A DNA stretch of 64,000 nucleotides from Streptomyces bluensis (GTDB taxonomy: Bacteria > Actinomycetota > Actinomycetes > Streptomycetales > Streptomycetaceae), in the NCBI RefSeq assembly GCF_014650715.1, contig NZ_BMVM01000002.1, positions 620,001 to 684,000 of the forward strand, read 5' to 3'. Position 1 is the first letter of the stretch. Every line of letters begins with the position of its first letter. The notes beneath the pieces are model-generated. The model worked only from the letters and a program-made list of their open reading frames with translations. It searched no databases and was not told the DNA's origin. A program made the position numbers and the translations under genes. Positions 51,754 to 62,136 of the stretch are shown in pieces.

Positions 51754-52767
51754 GTGAGTACAGCCGTCGTCATCGAAGCGCCGGGCGAGCACCGGCTCGT
51801 TCCTCACGAGCCGCGGCAGCCGGAGGCCGGTGAGGCGCTGGTCCGTGTGCACGCCGCGGGGATCTGCGGCAGTGACCGCGAGGTCTACCAGGGCAACCGG
51901 CCGGAGGGTTATGTCCGGTATCCGCTCACTCCGGGCCATGAGTGGTCCGGGACGGTCGAGGCGGTCGGGGCGGGTGTGCCTTCGGCTCTTGCAGGGCGCA
52001 AGGTCGTCGGTGAGGGCTTCCGGAACTGCCAGGTCTGCGACCGGTGTCATGCGGGCGAGACCACGCTGTGCGCGGCCGGGTACGAGGAGACCGGGTTCAC
52101 CCAGCCCGGGGCGATGGCCACCACGCTGACGCTTCCGGCCCGTCTGCTGCACGTCCTGCCGGACGACTGCGATCTGACGGCCGCCGCCCTGCTGGAGCCG
52201 GCCGCCTGCATCGCGGCCGCGGCGCTCAAGGCGAACGCCCGGCCCGGCGAGCGGGTGGCCGTCGTGGGCACCGGAACGCTCGGGATGTTCGCCGTTCAGT
52301 TCCTGAAGGCGGCGTCCCCGGCCGAACTGCTGGTCGTCGGTACGCGTCCGGACCGTGCGGGCATGTCGCGGGACTTCGGTGCCACGGACTTCCGTACCAA
52401 GAACCAGGAACTCCCGGACGGCTTCGATGTCGTGATCGAGACGGCCGGGTCCGCGGACGCGGCGCGTACCGCCGCGTCCCTGCTGCGGCGCGGCGGGCGT
52501 CTGGTCCTCACCGGGATCCCGGCGCCGGGCGCCGAGGGACTCGACCCGACCGACCTCGTCGTACGGCAGCTGGAGGTGCACACCGTCTTCGGGGCACCGC
52601 CGGACGCCTGGGCGCACACGGTGCGGGTCTTCGGGGCGGGTCTGCTCGATCCGCTGCCGCTGGTGACGCATGAGCTGCCGCTCGACGGGTTCCCGCACGC
52701 CATCGAGCTGGTGGGATCCGGTGACCCGAAGGTCGGAAAGGTCCTGCTGCGGCCGTCCCTCCCCTGA
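51754..52767 (+). CDS. Zinc-dependent sugar-type alcohol dehydrogenase
   Basis: GTG 51754 follows AAGGAGG, 31 bp after the dehydratase stop. The 337-residue MDR enzyme has the catalytic zinc site AGICGSDREV and TPGHEWSG, the structural zinc loop FRNCQVCDRCHAGETTLC with four Cys, and the nucleotide motif VAVVGTGTLGMFAVQF. This is the pattern of sorbitol, galactitol or threonine dehydrogenase-type enzymes. In this operon it could oxidise the imported sugar or a pathway alcohol with NAD. Substrate specificity cannot be read from the sequence. Confidence 0.9.
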   Translation: MSTAVVIEAPGEHRLVPHEPRQPEAGEALVRVHAAGICGSDREVYQGNRPEGYVRYPLTPGHEWSGTVEAVGAGVPSALAGRKVVGEGFRNCQVCDRCHAGETTLCAAGYEETGFTQPGAMATTLTLPARLLHVLPDDCDLTAAALLEPAACIAAAALKANARPGERVAVVGTGTLGMFAVQFLKAASPAELLVVGTRPDRAGMSRDFGATDFRTKNQELPDGFDVVIETAGSADAARTAASLLRRGGRLVLTGIPAPGAEGLDPTDLVVRQLEVHTVFGAPPDAWAHTVRVFGAGLLDPLPLVTHELPLDGFPHAIELVGSGDPKVGKVLLRPSLP

Positions 52768-52770
52768 GCC

Positions 52771-52811
52771 GTACGCCGGTACGGGGACCCTGACGCCCCG
52801 TACCGGCGTAC
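52771..52811 (+). terminator. 16-bp hairpin after the dehydrogenase gene
   Basis: GTACGCCGGTACGGGG (52771-52786) pairs perfectly with CCCCGTACCGGCGTAC (52796-52811), loop nine bases, starting four bases after the stop. It has no T-run. It may end part of the transcripts or stabilise the upstream mRNA. Confidence 0.6.
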
Positions 52812-52876
52812 ATCCAACGCCCTGTGCACCCTGAGCCGCGAACCCCGTCCGATCCACCGAACATGAAGGACAGTCT

Positions 52877-53845
52877 GTGACCGACGCTTCCGGCACGACA
52901 GCCCGTCGACCCGGCGAGCAGGCGCTCGCCACGCTCGGCCTGGGCGCGCCCGACCTGTCCCCCGCCGACGCCTCACCGCACACCTTTCCCGGAGGTGGTC
53001 GCTGGCGCACCGAGATCCCCTCGTGCGAGGGGCCCGAGGCGCTGGCCGTGGTCCTCAAGGAGTCCTCGCGGCTCGATGTGCCGATCCACCGGATCAGCCA
53101 GGGCTCCGGCGTGTGGATGCTGACCGACGCCGAGATCACCGAGATGGTCGAGGCCACCGGTGAACGTGACATCGAGCTCTGCCTGTTCACCGGCCCGCGC
53201 GGCACCTGGGACATCGGCGGCTCGACCCGTACCGACTCGCGCGGGGCGGGTCTGCGCGCCCGGGGCCATGACGCGGTCGCCGGGTGCGTGGAGGACGCGG
53301 TCCGCGCGACGGAGCTGGGCGTCAAGTGCCTGCTCGTCGCCGACGAGGGGGTGCTGTGGACCCTGCACCGGGCGCGCGTGGCCGGAATCCTCCCCGCCGA
53401 CACCACCCTGAAGGTGTCCGCGCTGATCGGCCCGGTCAACCCGGCCGCGTACGCCGTGTACGAGAACCTCGGCGCCGACTCGGTCAACGTGCCCAGCGAT
53501 CTGACGCTCGACCACCTCACCGAGATCCGCCGGGTGTCGGGCGCCCCCATGGACATGTACATCGAGGCCCCCGACGATCTCGGCGGCTATGTGCGGATGT
53601 ACGAGGTCGCCGAGCTGATCCGGCGCGGCGCACCGCTCTACCTGAAGTTCGGCCTGTCCAAGGCCCCCGGGATCTACCCGTACGGGCACCACATGCGCGA
53701 ACTGACCCTGGCCACGGCCAGGGAACGCGTGCGGCGCGGCCGGCTCGCCCTGGACCTGCTCGCACGGCACGGCGCGGACGGCGACATGGCGCCGCTCGGA
53801 TCGCGACTGCCGGGCACGCTCAGGCGATTTGACACACCCTCATAA
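52877..53845 (+). CDS. Unknown TIM-barrel protein, U32-peptidase-like
   Basis: GTG 52877 with GAAGGA upstream gives 322 residues. Alternating segments such as [95 protein letters not shown] and [12 protein letters not shown] read like consecutive beta/alpha units of a TIM barrel, with a possible His site (YGHHMREL) and acidic ligands. It resembles the U32 peptidase fold group only loosely. The context, between a sugar-acid dehydratase/dehydrogenase pair and a sugar importer, suggests an aldolase, isomerase or lyase acting on the keto-deoxy sugar acid. This role is inference, and no motif proves it. Confidence 0.6.
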   Translation: MTDASGTTARRPGEQALATLGLGAPDLSPADASPHTFPGGGRWRTEIPSCEGPEALAVVLKESSRLDVPIHRISQGSGVWMLTDAEITEMVEATGERDIELCLFTGPRGTWDIGGSTRTDSRGAGLRARGHDAVAGCVEDAVRATELGVKCLLVADEGVLWTLHRARVAGILPADTTLKVSALIGPVNPAAYAVYENLGADSVNVPSDLTLDHLTEIRRVSGAPMDMYIEAPDDLGGYVRMYEVAELIRRGAPLYLKFGLSKAPGIYPYGHHMRELTLATARERVRRGRLALDLLARHGADGDMAPLGSRLPGTLRRFDTPS

Positions 53846-53987
53846 CGTTCCAGACGAGCCCCCTTCACAAAAGACGACGCAGCCGCACACAATCCCACAC
53901 ACCTCTTCTCGGTCTTTCCCCGCACAGCACTACGGAGCACCTGCGCATCGCAGACCGAGCCCGGTCCACACATCAAGGAAGATGACC

Positions 53988-55100
53988 ATGCGCACTCGTA
54001 AAGCACCTCTCGCCGCCATAGCCACGGCAGCCTCGCTCGCCCTCACCCTGTCCGCCTGCGGCCAGAACAGCGAGGGCGGCAGCGAGGAGAACTCGGGCAG
54101 CACCAAGGGCGCCACCATCGGTATCTCAATGCCGACCAAGTCCTCCGAGCGCTGGATCGCGGACGGCAACAACGTCGTCAAGGACCTGGAGTCGAAGGGC
54201 TACAAGACCAAGCTGGTCTACGGCGAGGACGACCCGGACCAGCAGGTCTCGCAGATCGAGAACATGATCACGCAGGGTGTGAAGGCCCTGATCATCGCGG
54301 CCATCGACAACAAGTCGATGAACAACGTGCTCCAGCAGGCCAAGGACGCCGACATCCCGGTCATCTCCTACGACCGCCTCATCCTCGGCACCAAGGACGT
54401 CGACTACTACGCGTCGTTCGACAACGAGAAGGTCGGCGAGCTCCAGGGCACCTACATCGTCGAGAAGCTCGGCCTCAAGGACGGTTCCGAGAAGGGCCCG
54501 TTCAACATCGAGCTCTTCGCCGGCTCCAACGACGACAACAACACGCGCTACTTCTTCGGCGGCGCCATGAAGGTCCTTCAGCCGTACATCGACAAGAAGC
54601 AGCTCGTCGTCAAGTCCGGCCAGACGGAGCTGACCCAGGTCACCACGCTCCGCTGGGACGGCGCCACCGCGCAGCGCCGCATGGACGACATCCTCACCAA
54701 GTCGTACAAGAGCGGCAAGGTCGACGCCGTGCTCTCGCCGTACGACGGCATCTCCATCGGCATCATCTCGGCGCTGAAGTCGGACGGCTACGGCTCGGGG
54801 AGCAAGCCGCTGCCGGTCGTCACCGGTCAGGACGCCGAGGTCGCCTCGGTGAAGTCGATCGTCGCGGACCAGCAGGCGATGACCGTCTACAAGGACACCC
54901 GCGAACTCGCCAAGGTGGCCTCGACGATGGTCGACGACGCCCTCAACGACGAGAAGCCCGAGGTCAACGACACCAAGACCTACGACAACGGCGCGAAGGT
55001 CGTCCCGGCCTACCTGCTCACGCCGATCGCCGTCGACAAGACGAACTACCAGAAGGTCGTCGTCGACTCCGGCTACATCAAGGAGAGCGACCTCAAGTAG
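53988..55100 (+). CDS. chvE: Sugar-binding lipoprotein, ChvE type
   Basis: ATG 53988 follows AAGGA by eight bases and yields 370 residues; ATG 53982 is also in frame. A lipoprotein signal with lipobox LSAC ([15 protein letters not shown]) anchors it on the outer membrane face. The mature part is a type I periplasmic binding domain: [70 protein letters not shown] and [17 protein letters not shown]. It is of the ChvE/xylose-binding group, which bind galactose, arabinose, glucose or xylose. The mmsA and mmsB genes follow. Confidence 0.93.
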   Translation: MRTRKAPLAAIATAASLALTLSACGQNSEGGSEENSGSTKGATIGISMPTKSSERWIADGNNVVKDLESKGYKTKLVYGEDDPDQQVSQIENMITQGVKALIIAAIDNKSMNNVLQQAKDADIPVISYDRLILGTKDVDYYASFDNEKVGELQGTYIVEKLGLKDGSEKGPFNIELFAGSNDDNNTRYFFGGAMKVLQPYIDKKQLVVKSGQTELTQVTTLRWDGATAQRRMDDILTKSYKSGKVDAVLSPYDGISIGIISALKSDGYGSGSKPLPVVTGQDAEVASVKSIVADQQAMTVYKDTRELAKVASTMVDDALNDEKPEVNDTKTYDNGAKVVPAYLLTPIAVDKTNYQKVVVDSGYIKESDLK

Positions 55101-55158
55101 CCGCCGCCACCGACCGACGATTCACGACTGACTGAACGACTGACTGGAAGGCAAGACC

Positions 55159-56709
55159 ATGGCGGGACCCGTCCTGGAAATGCGCTCGATCGTCAAGACC
55201 TTTCCCGGCGTCAAGGCGCTGTCGGACGTCACGCTGACCGTCCAGCAGGGCGAGGTCCACGCCATCTGCGGGGAGAACGGCGCCGGCAAGTCGACCCTCA
55301 TGAAGGTCCTCTCCGGCGTCCACCCGCACGGCACCTACGAGGGGGAGATCCTCTTCGAGGGAGAGGTCTGCGGCTTCAAGGACATCCGGGCGAGCGAGCA
55401 GCGCGGCATCGTGATCATCCACCAGGAGCTGGCGCTGGTGCCGTACCTCTCCCTCGCGGAGAACATCTTCCTCGGCAACGAGCACGCCAAGGGCGGGCTC
55501 ATCGACTGGCGCGAGACCCTCAAGCACGCCAGCGAACTGCTGCGCCGGGTAGGTCTGTCCGACCACCCGGAGACCCGTGTCGCCGACATCGGCGTGGGCA
55601 AGCAGCAACTCGTCGAGATCGCGAAGGCCCTGTCGAAGAAGGTGAAGCTGCTCATCCTGGACGAGCCGACCGCCGCGCTGAACGACGAGGACAGCGGCAA
55701 GCTCCTGGAACTCATCCTGGAGCTGAAGAAGCAGGGCATCACCTCGATCATCATCTCCCACAAGCTCAACGAGATCCGCAAGGTCGCCGACTCGGTGACG
55801 ATCATCCGCGACGGGAAGTCCATCGAGACCCTCGATGTGAAGGCGGCCGAGACCACCGAGGACCGCATCATCAGCGGCATGGTCGGCCGCGACCTCGACA
55901 ACCGCTTCCCCGAGCGCACCCCCCACGAGGCGGAGGCGGACGCGGCCCCCGCCCTGGAGATCCGCAACTGGACCGTGAACCACCCGATCGACCAGCAGCG
56001 CAAGGTCGTCGACGATGTGTCGATCAGTGTGCGGCGCGGGGAGATCGTCGGCATCGCGGGCCTCATGGGCGCCGGCCGCACCGAGCTCGCGATGAGCGTC
56101 TTCGGGCGGACGTACGGCCGGTACGCGGGCGGCACCGTCCTCAAGGACGGCACGGAGATCCGGACGCGGCACGTGGCCGAGGCGGTCGAGCACGGCATCG
56201 CCTACGTCACCGAGGACCGCAAGCACTACGGCCTCAACCTCATAGACACCATCAACCGCAACATCTCGCTGACCGCCCTGGACAAGGTCGCGAAGCGCGG
56301 TGTCGTCGACGAGCACGAGGAGCGCAAGGTCGCCGAGCGCTTCCGCAAGTCCATGAACATCAAGGCCCCGACCGTCTTCGAGCCGGTGGGCAAGCTGTCC
56401 GGCGGCAACCAGCAGAAGGTCGTCCTCAGCAAGTGGATCTTCGCGGGTCCCGACGTGCTGATCCTGGACGAGCCGACGCGCGGCATCGACGTCGGTGCCA
56501 AGTACGAGATCTACACGGTCATCGACCAACTGGCGGCCGAGGGCAAGGCGGTCGTCTTCATCTCCTCCGAACTGCCCGAGCTGCTCGGCATGTGCGACCG
56601 CATCTACACCATGGCCGCCGGGCGGCTGACCGGTGAGTTCTCGCGGGCCGAGGCCACGCAGGAATCGCTGATGCGCCAGATGACGAAGGACAAAGAGGTA
56701 ACCCGATGA
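55159..56709 (+). CDS. mmsA: Sugar ABC transporter ATPase, duplicated domains
   Basis: The 516-residue protein has two ATP-binding domains typical of monosaccharide importers. The first has Walker [10 protein letters not shown] (38-46) and Walker [13 protein letters not shown]. The second has the degenerate Walker [10 protein letters not shown] and signature [16 protein letters not shown]. It powers uptake with ChvE and MmsB. ATG 55159 follows GGAAGG, and its TGA overlaps the mmsB ATG (ATGA), which links translation of the two. Confidence 0.95.
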   Translation: MAGPVLEMRSIVKTFPGVKALSDVTLTVQQGEVHAICGENGAGKSTLMKVLSGVHPHGTYEGEILFEGEVCGFKDIRASEQRGIVIIHQELALVPYLSLAENIFLGNEHAKGGLIDWRETLKHASELLRRVGLSDHPETRVADIGVGKQQLVEIAKALSKKVKLLILDEPTAALNDEDSGKLLELILELKKQGITSIIISHKLNEIRKVADSVTIIRDGKSIETLDVKAAETTEDRIISGMVGRDLDNRFPERTPHEAEADAAPALEIRNWTVNHPIDQQRKVVDDVSISVRRGEIVGIAGLMGAGRTELAMSVFGRTYGRYAGGTVLKDGTEIRTRHVAEAVEHGIAYVTEDRKHYGLNLIDTINRNISLTALDKVAKRGVVDEHEERKVAERFRKSMNIKAPTVFEPVGKLSGGNQQKVVLSKWIFAGPDVLILDEPTRGIDVGAKYEIYTVIDQLAAEGKAVVFISSELPELLGMCDRIYTMAAGRLTGEFSRAEATQESLMRQMTKDKEVTR

Positions 56710-57950
56710 GCACGGATGTGACCGCCAAGACCCCGGCCCCGGCGCCGCCGGGCAAGACCGGAGAGGGGACGGGCGGGGGCCTGCTGCAGCTGGTACTGGA
56801 CGGTCTGCGGCGCAACATGCGCCAGTACGGCATGCTGCTCGCCCTCGGCCTGATCGTCGCCCTCTTCGCGGTCTGGACCGACGGCGACCTGCTGCTGCCG
56901 CGCAACGTCTCCAACCTGGTCCTGCAGAACAGCTATGTGCTGATCCTCGCGATCGGCATGATGCTGGTGATCATCGCGGGCCACATCGACCTGTCGGTGG
57001 GCTCGGTGACGGCGTTCGTGGGCGCGTTCGCGGCCGTACTGACGGTGCAGCAGGGTGTGTCGTGGCCGGTCGCCGTGGTGCTGTGCCTGCTGGTGGGCGC
57101 GGCGGCGGGCGCGGCACAAGGGTTCTTCATCGCGTATCTGGGCATACCGTCGTTCATCGTCACCCTCGCCGGGATGCTGGTCTTCCGCGGCGCGACGGAG
57201 ATCCTGCTGGAGGGCCAGACCCTCGGCCCCCTCCCCGACGGTCTGCAGAAGATCGGCAACGGCTTCCTGCCCGAGGCCGGCCCGGAGACGAACTACCACA
57301 ACATCACGCTGCTCCTGGGCCTCGTGCTGATCGTCTTCGTGGTCCTCCAGGAGTTCCGCGACCGCAAGCGCCAGCAGGAGTTCTCGCTGGACGTGGTGCC
57401 GCTGAACCTCTTCCTGCTCAAGATCGTCTCCATCGTCGCCGCGGCCCTCGTCGTCACGATGCTGCTCGCCAGCTACAAGGGCGCGCCGATCATCCTGCTG
57501 ATCCTGGGTGCGCTGGTGGTCGGTTACGGCTACCTCATGCGCAACGCGGTGTTCGGCCGTCACATCTACGCGATCGGCGGCAACCTGCCGGCGGCGAAGC
57601 TGTCCGGCGTGAAGGACAAGAAGGTCACCTTCCTGGTCTTCCTGAACATGGGCGTGCTCGCGGCCCTGGCGGGTCTGGTCGTCGCCGCCCGTCTGAACGC
57701 GGCCGGTCCGAAGGCGGGACTGAACTTCGAACTGGAGGCCATCGCCTCGGCGTTCATCGGTGGCGCGTCCATGAGCGGCGGTGTCGGTACCGTCCTCGGC
57801 GCGATCATCGGTGGTCTCGTCCTCGGCGTGCTGAACAACGGTATGAACCTCCTCGGCGTCGGCAGTGACTGGCAGCAGGTCATCAAGGGCCTGGCCCTGT
57901 TGGCGGCGGTCGGGTTCGACGTGTGGAACAAGCGCAAGTCCGGTTCGTGA
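56706..57950 (+). CDS. mmsB: Sugar ABC transporter permease
   Basis: The 414-residue membrane protein has about ten helices of the RbsC/XylH type: [41 protein letters not shown] (the conserved GxIDLS region), then [21 protein letters not shown] and an [18 protein letters not shown] motif before the last helices. It forms the channel for the ChvE-MmsA importer. ATG 56706 overlaps the mmsA stop (ATGA). A hairpin terminator follows the stop codon. Confidence 0.95.
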   Translation: MSTDVTAKTPAPAPPGKTGEGTGGGLLQLVLDGLRRNMRQYGMLLALGLIVALFAVWTDGDLLLPRNVSNLVLQNSYVLILAIGMMLVIIAGHIDLSVGSVTAFVGAFAAVLTVQQGVSWPVAVVLCLLVGAAAGAAQGFFIAYLGIPSFIVTLAGMLVFRGATEILLEGQTLGPLPDGLQKIGNGFLPEAGPETNYHNITLLLGLVLIVFVVLQEFRDRKRQQEFSLDVVPLNLFLLKIVSIVAAALVVTMLLASYKGAPIILLILGALVVGYGYLMRNAVFGRHIYAIGGNLPAAKLSGVKDKKVTFLVFLNMGVLAALAGLVVAARLNAAGPKAGLNFELEAIASAFIGGASMSGGVGTVLGAIIGGLVLGVLNNGMNLLGVGSDWQQVIKGLALLAAVGFDVWNKRKSGS

Positions 57951-57952
57951 AC

Positions 57953-57987
57953 GAACCCGGGCCCCGCCGGAAGGCGGGGCCCGGTTC
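57953..57987 (+). terminator. Terminator of the chvE-mmsAB operon
   Basis: GAACCCGGGCCCCGCC and GGCGGGGCCCGGTTC form a 15-bp stem with one bulged C and loop GGAA. It is followed by CTTTCC. It starts three bases after the mmsB stop. Confidence 0.85.
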
Positions 57988-58035
57988 CTTTCCCAGCAGT
58001 TTCCCGCACTGATCAACACAGCAGTGGAGCCGCAT

Positions 58036-59193
58036 ATGGAAATGAACAGACGCACGGTCATCGCAGGAGCCGCGGCGGCGGGTGTGGCCGCCACCGCGCT
58101 GGGCGGCACGGCCCAGGCCGCACAGGCCGAAGGAGGCAGTCAGAAGCCCGTGAAGAAGCTCTTCGGCAAGCTCGCCGACGGCACCAGCGTCCACAGCTGG
58201 TCGCTGGCGAACGGCGGCACGCGTATGAAGGTCCTGTCGTACGGCGGAATCGTGCAGTCCCTGGAGATACCGGACCGCAAGGGCCGGTACGCGAACGTCT
58301 CCCTGGGCTTCGCCACCATCGAGGACTACGTCGCCAAGAGCCCGTACTTCGGCGCCCTGATCGGCCGGTACGGCAACCGCATCGACAAGGGCCGGTTCAC
58401 CCTCGACGGCAAGAGCCACCAGCTCTCCGTCAACGACGGCGCGAACAGCCTGCACGGCGGCGCCCAGGGCTTCGACAAGCGCGTGTGGGACGTCGAGCCG
58501 TTCACCAAGGGCTCCGACGTCGGCCTGTACCTGTACTACACGAGCGTCGACGGCGAGATGGGCTACCCCGGCACGCTCAAGGCGAAGGTCACGTACACCC
58601 TCACCGCGCACGGCGACTGGCGCGTCGACTACGAGGCCACCACCGACAAGGCCACGGTCGTCAACCTCACCAGCCACGTCTACTGGAACCTCGCGGGCGA
58701 GGGCAGCGGCTCGGTCTACGACCACGAGCTGAAGATCGCCGCCTCCCGGTACACCCCCGTGGACTCGGGCCTGATCCCCACCGGTGAGCTGGCCGCGGTC
58801 GCGGGCACCCCCTTCGACTTCCGCCGGCACAAGACGGTCGGCGAGGACATCCGCGAGGCGCACCAGCAGCTGCTGTACGGCCAGGGCTTCGACCACAACT
58901 GGGTGCTCGACAAGGGCATCACGGCGCGACCCGAGCAGATCGCGGCCCTGAAGGACCCGTTCTCCGGCCGTACTCTGCGGATCGCGACCACCGAGCCGGG
59001 CCTGCAGTTCTACTCCGGGAACTTCCTCGACGGCACGTTCGCCGGCACCGGCGGCCGCATCTACCGCCAGGGCGACGCCCTGTGCCTGGAGACACAGCAC
59101 TTCCCGGACTCGCCGAACCAGCCGGACTTCCCGTCGACGGTGCTCCGGCCGGGGCAGGTGTACCGCTCGACGACGGTCCACTCCTTCAACTGA
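58036..59193 (+). CDS. galM: Exported aldose 1-epimerase (galactose mutarotase)
   Basis: ATG 58036 (MEMNRRTVIAGAAAAG) gives 385 residues; GGAG lies six bases upstream. The N-terminus is a twin-arginine signal (NRRTVIAG, AxA cleavage near GTAQAAQA), so the enzyme works outside the cell. Catalytic residues are visible: His140 (NSLHGG), His214 (TSHVYWNLAG) and Glu352 (CLETQHFPDSPN). It interconverts alpha and beta anomers of galactose, glucose or arabinose before uptake. The gene follows the mmsB terminator but is in line with the importer, and secretion of a mutarotase is typical of Streptomyces sugar loci. Confidence 0.93.
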   Translation: MEMNRRTVIAGAAAAGVAATALGGTAQAAQAEGGSQKPVKKLFGKLADGTSVHSWSLANGGTRMKVLSYGGIVQSLEIPDRKGRYANVSLGFATIEDYVAKSPYFGALIGRYGNRIDKGRFTLDGKSHQLSVNDGANSLHGGAQGFDKRVWDVEPFTKGSDVGLYLYYTSVDGEMGYPGTLKAKVTYTLTAHGDWRVDYEATTDKATVVNLTSHVYWNLAGEGSGSVYDHELKIAASRYTPVDSGLIPTGELAAVAGTPFDFRRHKTVGEDIREAHQQLLYGQGFDHNWVLDKGITARPEQIAALKDPFSGRTLRIATTEPGLQFYSGNFLDGTFAGTGGRIYRQGDALCLETQHFPDSPNQPDFPSTVLRPGQVYRSTTVHSFN

Positions 59194-59271
59194 CCCGCCG
59201 TCACAGGTGACGCACAGGTTCTTACCATTTTCTCAGCGGTTGAACAGTGCCGTCCAAGCCACCGTACTCAT

Positions 59272-59307
59272 GGGTGGCCCGTGCTCCCCCGCACGGGCCA
59301 CCCATAG
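59272..59307 (+). terminator. Terminator after galM
   Basis: ATGGGTGGCCCGTGC (59272-59286) pairs perfectly with GCACGGGCCACCCAT (59293-59307), a 15-bp stem with loop TCCCCC. It lies between galM and the PLP enzyme gene. Confidence 0.85.
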
Positions 59308-59355
59308 TTGTCGGGCCCGGTCGTCCCCAACGGGCCCGCCCCCCACGGAGGTTTC

Positions 59356-60987
59356 ATGGCCGGGAACGTCACCTCGCTGTTCCGCAGCACGGCAGCGCAC
59401 AGCCCCTCGATGGCTGCGCTGACGCGCGAGGGCGGAGAAGGCGCCGGCCCGATCGACTTCTGCATCCCGTGCAACCCGTACTTCCCCACCCCCGCCATGT
59501 TCGACGACCTGGCGGGCCGGCTGCGCGAGATCATCACGTACTACCCGAGCAGCGCCGACACCATCACCTCCGAGCTCTGCAACCTCCTCCAGCTGCCGCC
59601 GCAGTGCGTGGCGATGGGCAACGGCTCGACCGAGCTCATCACCTGGATCGACCACCTGCTGGTCCGCGAGTCCCTCGCCGTCCCCGTCCCCACCTTCGGC
59701 CGCTGGACCGACCAGCCGATGGAGACCGGCAAGCGCGTCGACATGTTCCCCCTCCAGGAGTCGAGCGGCTTCGCCCTGGACCTCGCGCAGTACGCCGAGT
59801 TCATCCGCCAGCGCGGCACGAAGGTCGCCGTCATCTGCAACCCGAACAACCCGGACGGCGGCTTCCTCCACCGCCACGCGCTGGTGCAGTTCATGGACGC
59901 GATGGCGGACCTGGACCTGGTCGTCATCGACGAGTCGTTCCTGGAGTTCGCCGACGCCGAGGCCGAACCGAGCACGGTCGCGGACGCGGTGATGCGGCCC
60001 AACGTCGTCGTGCTGCGCAGCCTCGGCAAGAACTTCGGTCTGCACGGCATCCGCTTCGGCTACATGGTCGCCAACCCGGCACTCGCCGGGAAGGTCCGCT
60101 CGATGCTGCCCAAGTGGAACCTCAACTCCTTCGCGGAGACCGTGGTGTTCATGCTCAAGGACCACGGTGCCGAATACATGGAGAGCCTCCACCAGGTGCG
60201 CAGGGACCGCCTGGAGATGGCCCGTCTGCTCTCCAACCTGCCCGGTCTGACGGTCTACCCGTCGCAGGGCAACTTCCTCTTCGTGCGCCTTCCCGTGGGT
60301 GCCGAGGGCACCGTGGTCCGGGACCGGCTGCTCACCGAGCACCGGATACTGGTCCGTGAGTGCGGCAACAAGATCGGCTCATCCAGTCGCTTCCTGCGGC
60401 TCGTGGTCCGGCCCGAGGTGGACGTGCGTCGCCTGGTGGCCGGCCTGGAGTCGGTGCTCTACGGGTCCAGGAGGGGAGCCGCCGTACCTGAGCTGGGCAC
60501 CGGGACCAGCTACAGCTCGGGTACGGCGGCCGTGGACCGGCTGATGAGCGAGACCAACGGCGCGGGCCTGCAGGGCGTGGCCGCCCAGGCGATGGAAATG
60601 CCCGCTCCGGCGCCCGCCCCGGCCCCGATACCCACACCGGCGCCCGCTCCGCCGCCCGCACCCGCCCCTGCGCCCCTACCGACCCCAGCTCCGGTTCCGG
60701 CCGCCGCGTCGATGCCCCAGGTGCCCCAGATGCCCCAGGTACCCCAGGTACCCCAGATGCCCTCGCTGCCGAACGTGGCCGCCATGCCCGGCATGCCCGG
60801 CATGGCCCCCGCTCCGGCCGCCGGCCTCCAGCCGGTCGCCCAGACCGGCATGCCCGGTATGGCCGCCGCCGCCAACCGCCGCGCGATGGGCGCCGCCCAG
60901 GGCCTCACGGCGGCCCAGGTGCGTGGCCGCACGGCACCGGAGGGCGAGCCCGAGCCGCTGGGCTGGCCGGCGGCGGGGGCGATCTGA
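59356..60987 (+). CDS. PLP-dependent aminotransferase with long Pro/Met-rich tail
   Basis: ATG 59356 (CGGAGG upstream) gives 543 residues. Residues 1-370 are a class I/II PLP enzyme similar to histidinol-phosphate aminotransferases and threonine-phosphate decarboxylases: NPNNPDGG (162-169), VVIDESFLEF and the PLP Lys225 in RSLGKNFGLHGIRFGYM, then Arg in FLRLVVRPE. Residues 371-543 are a low-complexity tail: an Ala/Pro stretch (APAPAPAPIPTPAP), then PQVPQMPQ and MPGMPGM repeats. Such a tail is odd for a cytoplasmic enzyme and may drive self-association or surface display. Substrate unknown. It converges with the arabinanase gene. Confidence 0.87.
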   Translation: MAGNVTSLFRSTAAHSPSMAALTREGGEGAGPIDFCIPCNPYFPTPAMFDDLAGRLREIITYYPSSADTITSELCNLLQLPPQCVAMGNGSTELITWIDHLLVRESLAVPVPTFGRWTDQPMETGKRVDMFPLQESSGFALDLAQYAEFIRQRGTKVAVICNPNNPDGGFLHRHALVQFMDAMADLDLVVIDESFLEFADAEAEPSTVADAVMRPNVVVLRSLGKNFGLHGIRFGYMVANPALAGKVRSMLPKWNLNSFAETVVFMLKDHGAEYMESLHQVRRDRLEMARLLSNLPGLTVYPSQGNFLFVRLPVGAEGTVVRDRLLTEHRILVRECGNKIGSSSRFLRLVVRPEVDVRRLVAGLESVLYGSRRGAAVPELGTGTSYSSGTAAVDRLMSETNGAGLQGVAAQAMEMPAPAPAPAPIPTPAPAPPPAPAPAPLPTPAPVPAAASMPQVPQMPQVPQVPQMPSLPNVAAMPGMPGMAPAPAAGLQPVAQTGMPGMAAAANRRAMGAAQGLTAAQVRGRTAPEGEPEPLGWPAAGAI

Positions 60988-61007
60988 GCGAGCGCGGCGT
61001 CAAAGGG

Positions 61008-62009
61008 TCAGTAGGCGACGGGCCAGCCGCTGCTCCAGTCCAGGAGGTTGACGCCGAGTTTCGGCGTCCCGTTGTCGTTGCCGTCGTAGTAGTGGTAGAC
61101 GATCAGGTCGCCGTCGACGTCGCCCAGGATCGACTGGCCGCCGGGGCCGATGACGCTGCCGTGCGACTCCAGCACGGGCGTGCCACCGTTGTTCGTCATG
61201 GCGACGCCGTTCCTGTCGCGGTAGGGCCCGGTGACACTGCCGGCGCGGCCGACCTTGACCTTGTAGGTGGAGCTGGTGCCGGCGCAGCAGGTGTCGTACG
61301 AGGCGAAGAGGTAGTAGGAGCCGTTCCGTTTGACGATGAACGGGGCCTCGACGGCCTTGGTGCCGGTCGGGCGGGAGGCGAGCGAGTAGCGCGTGGTGTT
61401 GGACGAGAGCTGTTTGCCGGTCGAGGGGTTGATCTGGATCATCTTGATCCCGGACCACCAGCTGCCGAAGGACAGCCACCACGTGCCGTCGTCGTCGACG
61501 AAGAGGTTGGGGTCGATGGCGTTGTAGTCGGTGGACGCGTTGGACGTGTAGACGATGCCGTAGTCGGTCCAGCTGCCCGGCGCTCCGGTGGTCGAGCCGG
61601 CCAGCCCGATCGCCGAGTTCTGCGAGCCGAAGGACGAGACCGAGTAGTACATCAGGTACTTGCCGCCGTGGTACGAGATGTCCGGCGCCCACGCCTCCGG
61701 CACGGAGGAGTAGGTGGACCACCAGCCCGGCTTCGTGCGGAAGGCGTCGGCGCCGGCGCTGAAGGCGATGCGGTCGGTGGACGTCTTGCTGGTGAGGCCG
61801 CCGCCGGTGGCGTACAGCAGGTACTGGCCGGACGAGGTACGGATCATCGTCGGGTCGTGGACGACCGTCGAGCCGGTGACGCGCCCGGGGTTCGGGTACG
61901 CGTTCGCCGTACCGGGGACGAGGGCGAGCAGGATGGCCGCGGGGACGGCGAGGAGAGCGGTTCTTCGGGGGATGCGGGCGGTGCTGGAGGTGCGGGAGGT
62001 GCGGCTCAT
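61008..62009 (-). CDS. Secreted endo-1,5-alpha-L-arabinanase (GH43)
   Basis: ATG 62009 follows AGGAGG and gives 333 residues. The N-terminus has a signal with RRTALLAVPAAILLALVPGTANA. The GH43 five-bladed propeller has the three catalytic acids: Asp52 in VVHDPTMI, Asp167 in NAIDPNLF and Glu221 in AVEAPFIV. The enzyme hydrolyses arabinan outside the cell and yields arabinose oligomers for the ABC importer. It is a likely partner of the ChvE-MmsAB system. A LacI-type operator half-site is upstream. Confidence 0.94.
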   Translation of the reverse strand: MSRTSRTSSTARIPRRTALLAVPAAILLALVPGTANAYPNPGRVTGSTVVHDPTMIRTSSGQYLLYATGGGLTSKTSTDRIAFSAGADAFRTKPGWWSTYSSVPEAWAPDISYHGGKYLMYYSVSSFGSQNSAIGLAGSTTGAPGSWTDYGIVYTSNASTDYNAIDPNLFVDDDGTWWLSFGSWWSGIKMIQINPSTGKQLSSNTTRYSLASRPTGTKAVEAPFIVKRNGSYYLFASYDTCCAGTSSTYKVKVGRAGSVTGPYRDRNGVAMTNNGGTPVLESHGSVIGPGGQSILGDVDGDLIVYHYYDGNDNGTPKLGVNLLDWSSGWPVAY

Positions 62010-62136
62010 TCGGAACCTCCTGGGAGTGGGGGTGACCTGACTCCGCTGCCCGGCACAGAGCGTCCGGCACCGAGCGTCCGGTATGACGAACAGCGGCCGT
62101 TCAGTCGGACAGTCGTGCGCCCGGGAACCGTAGAGT

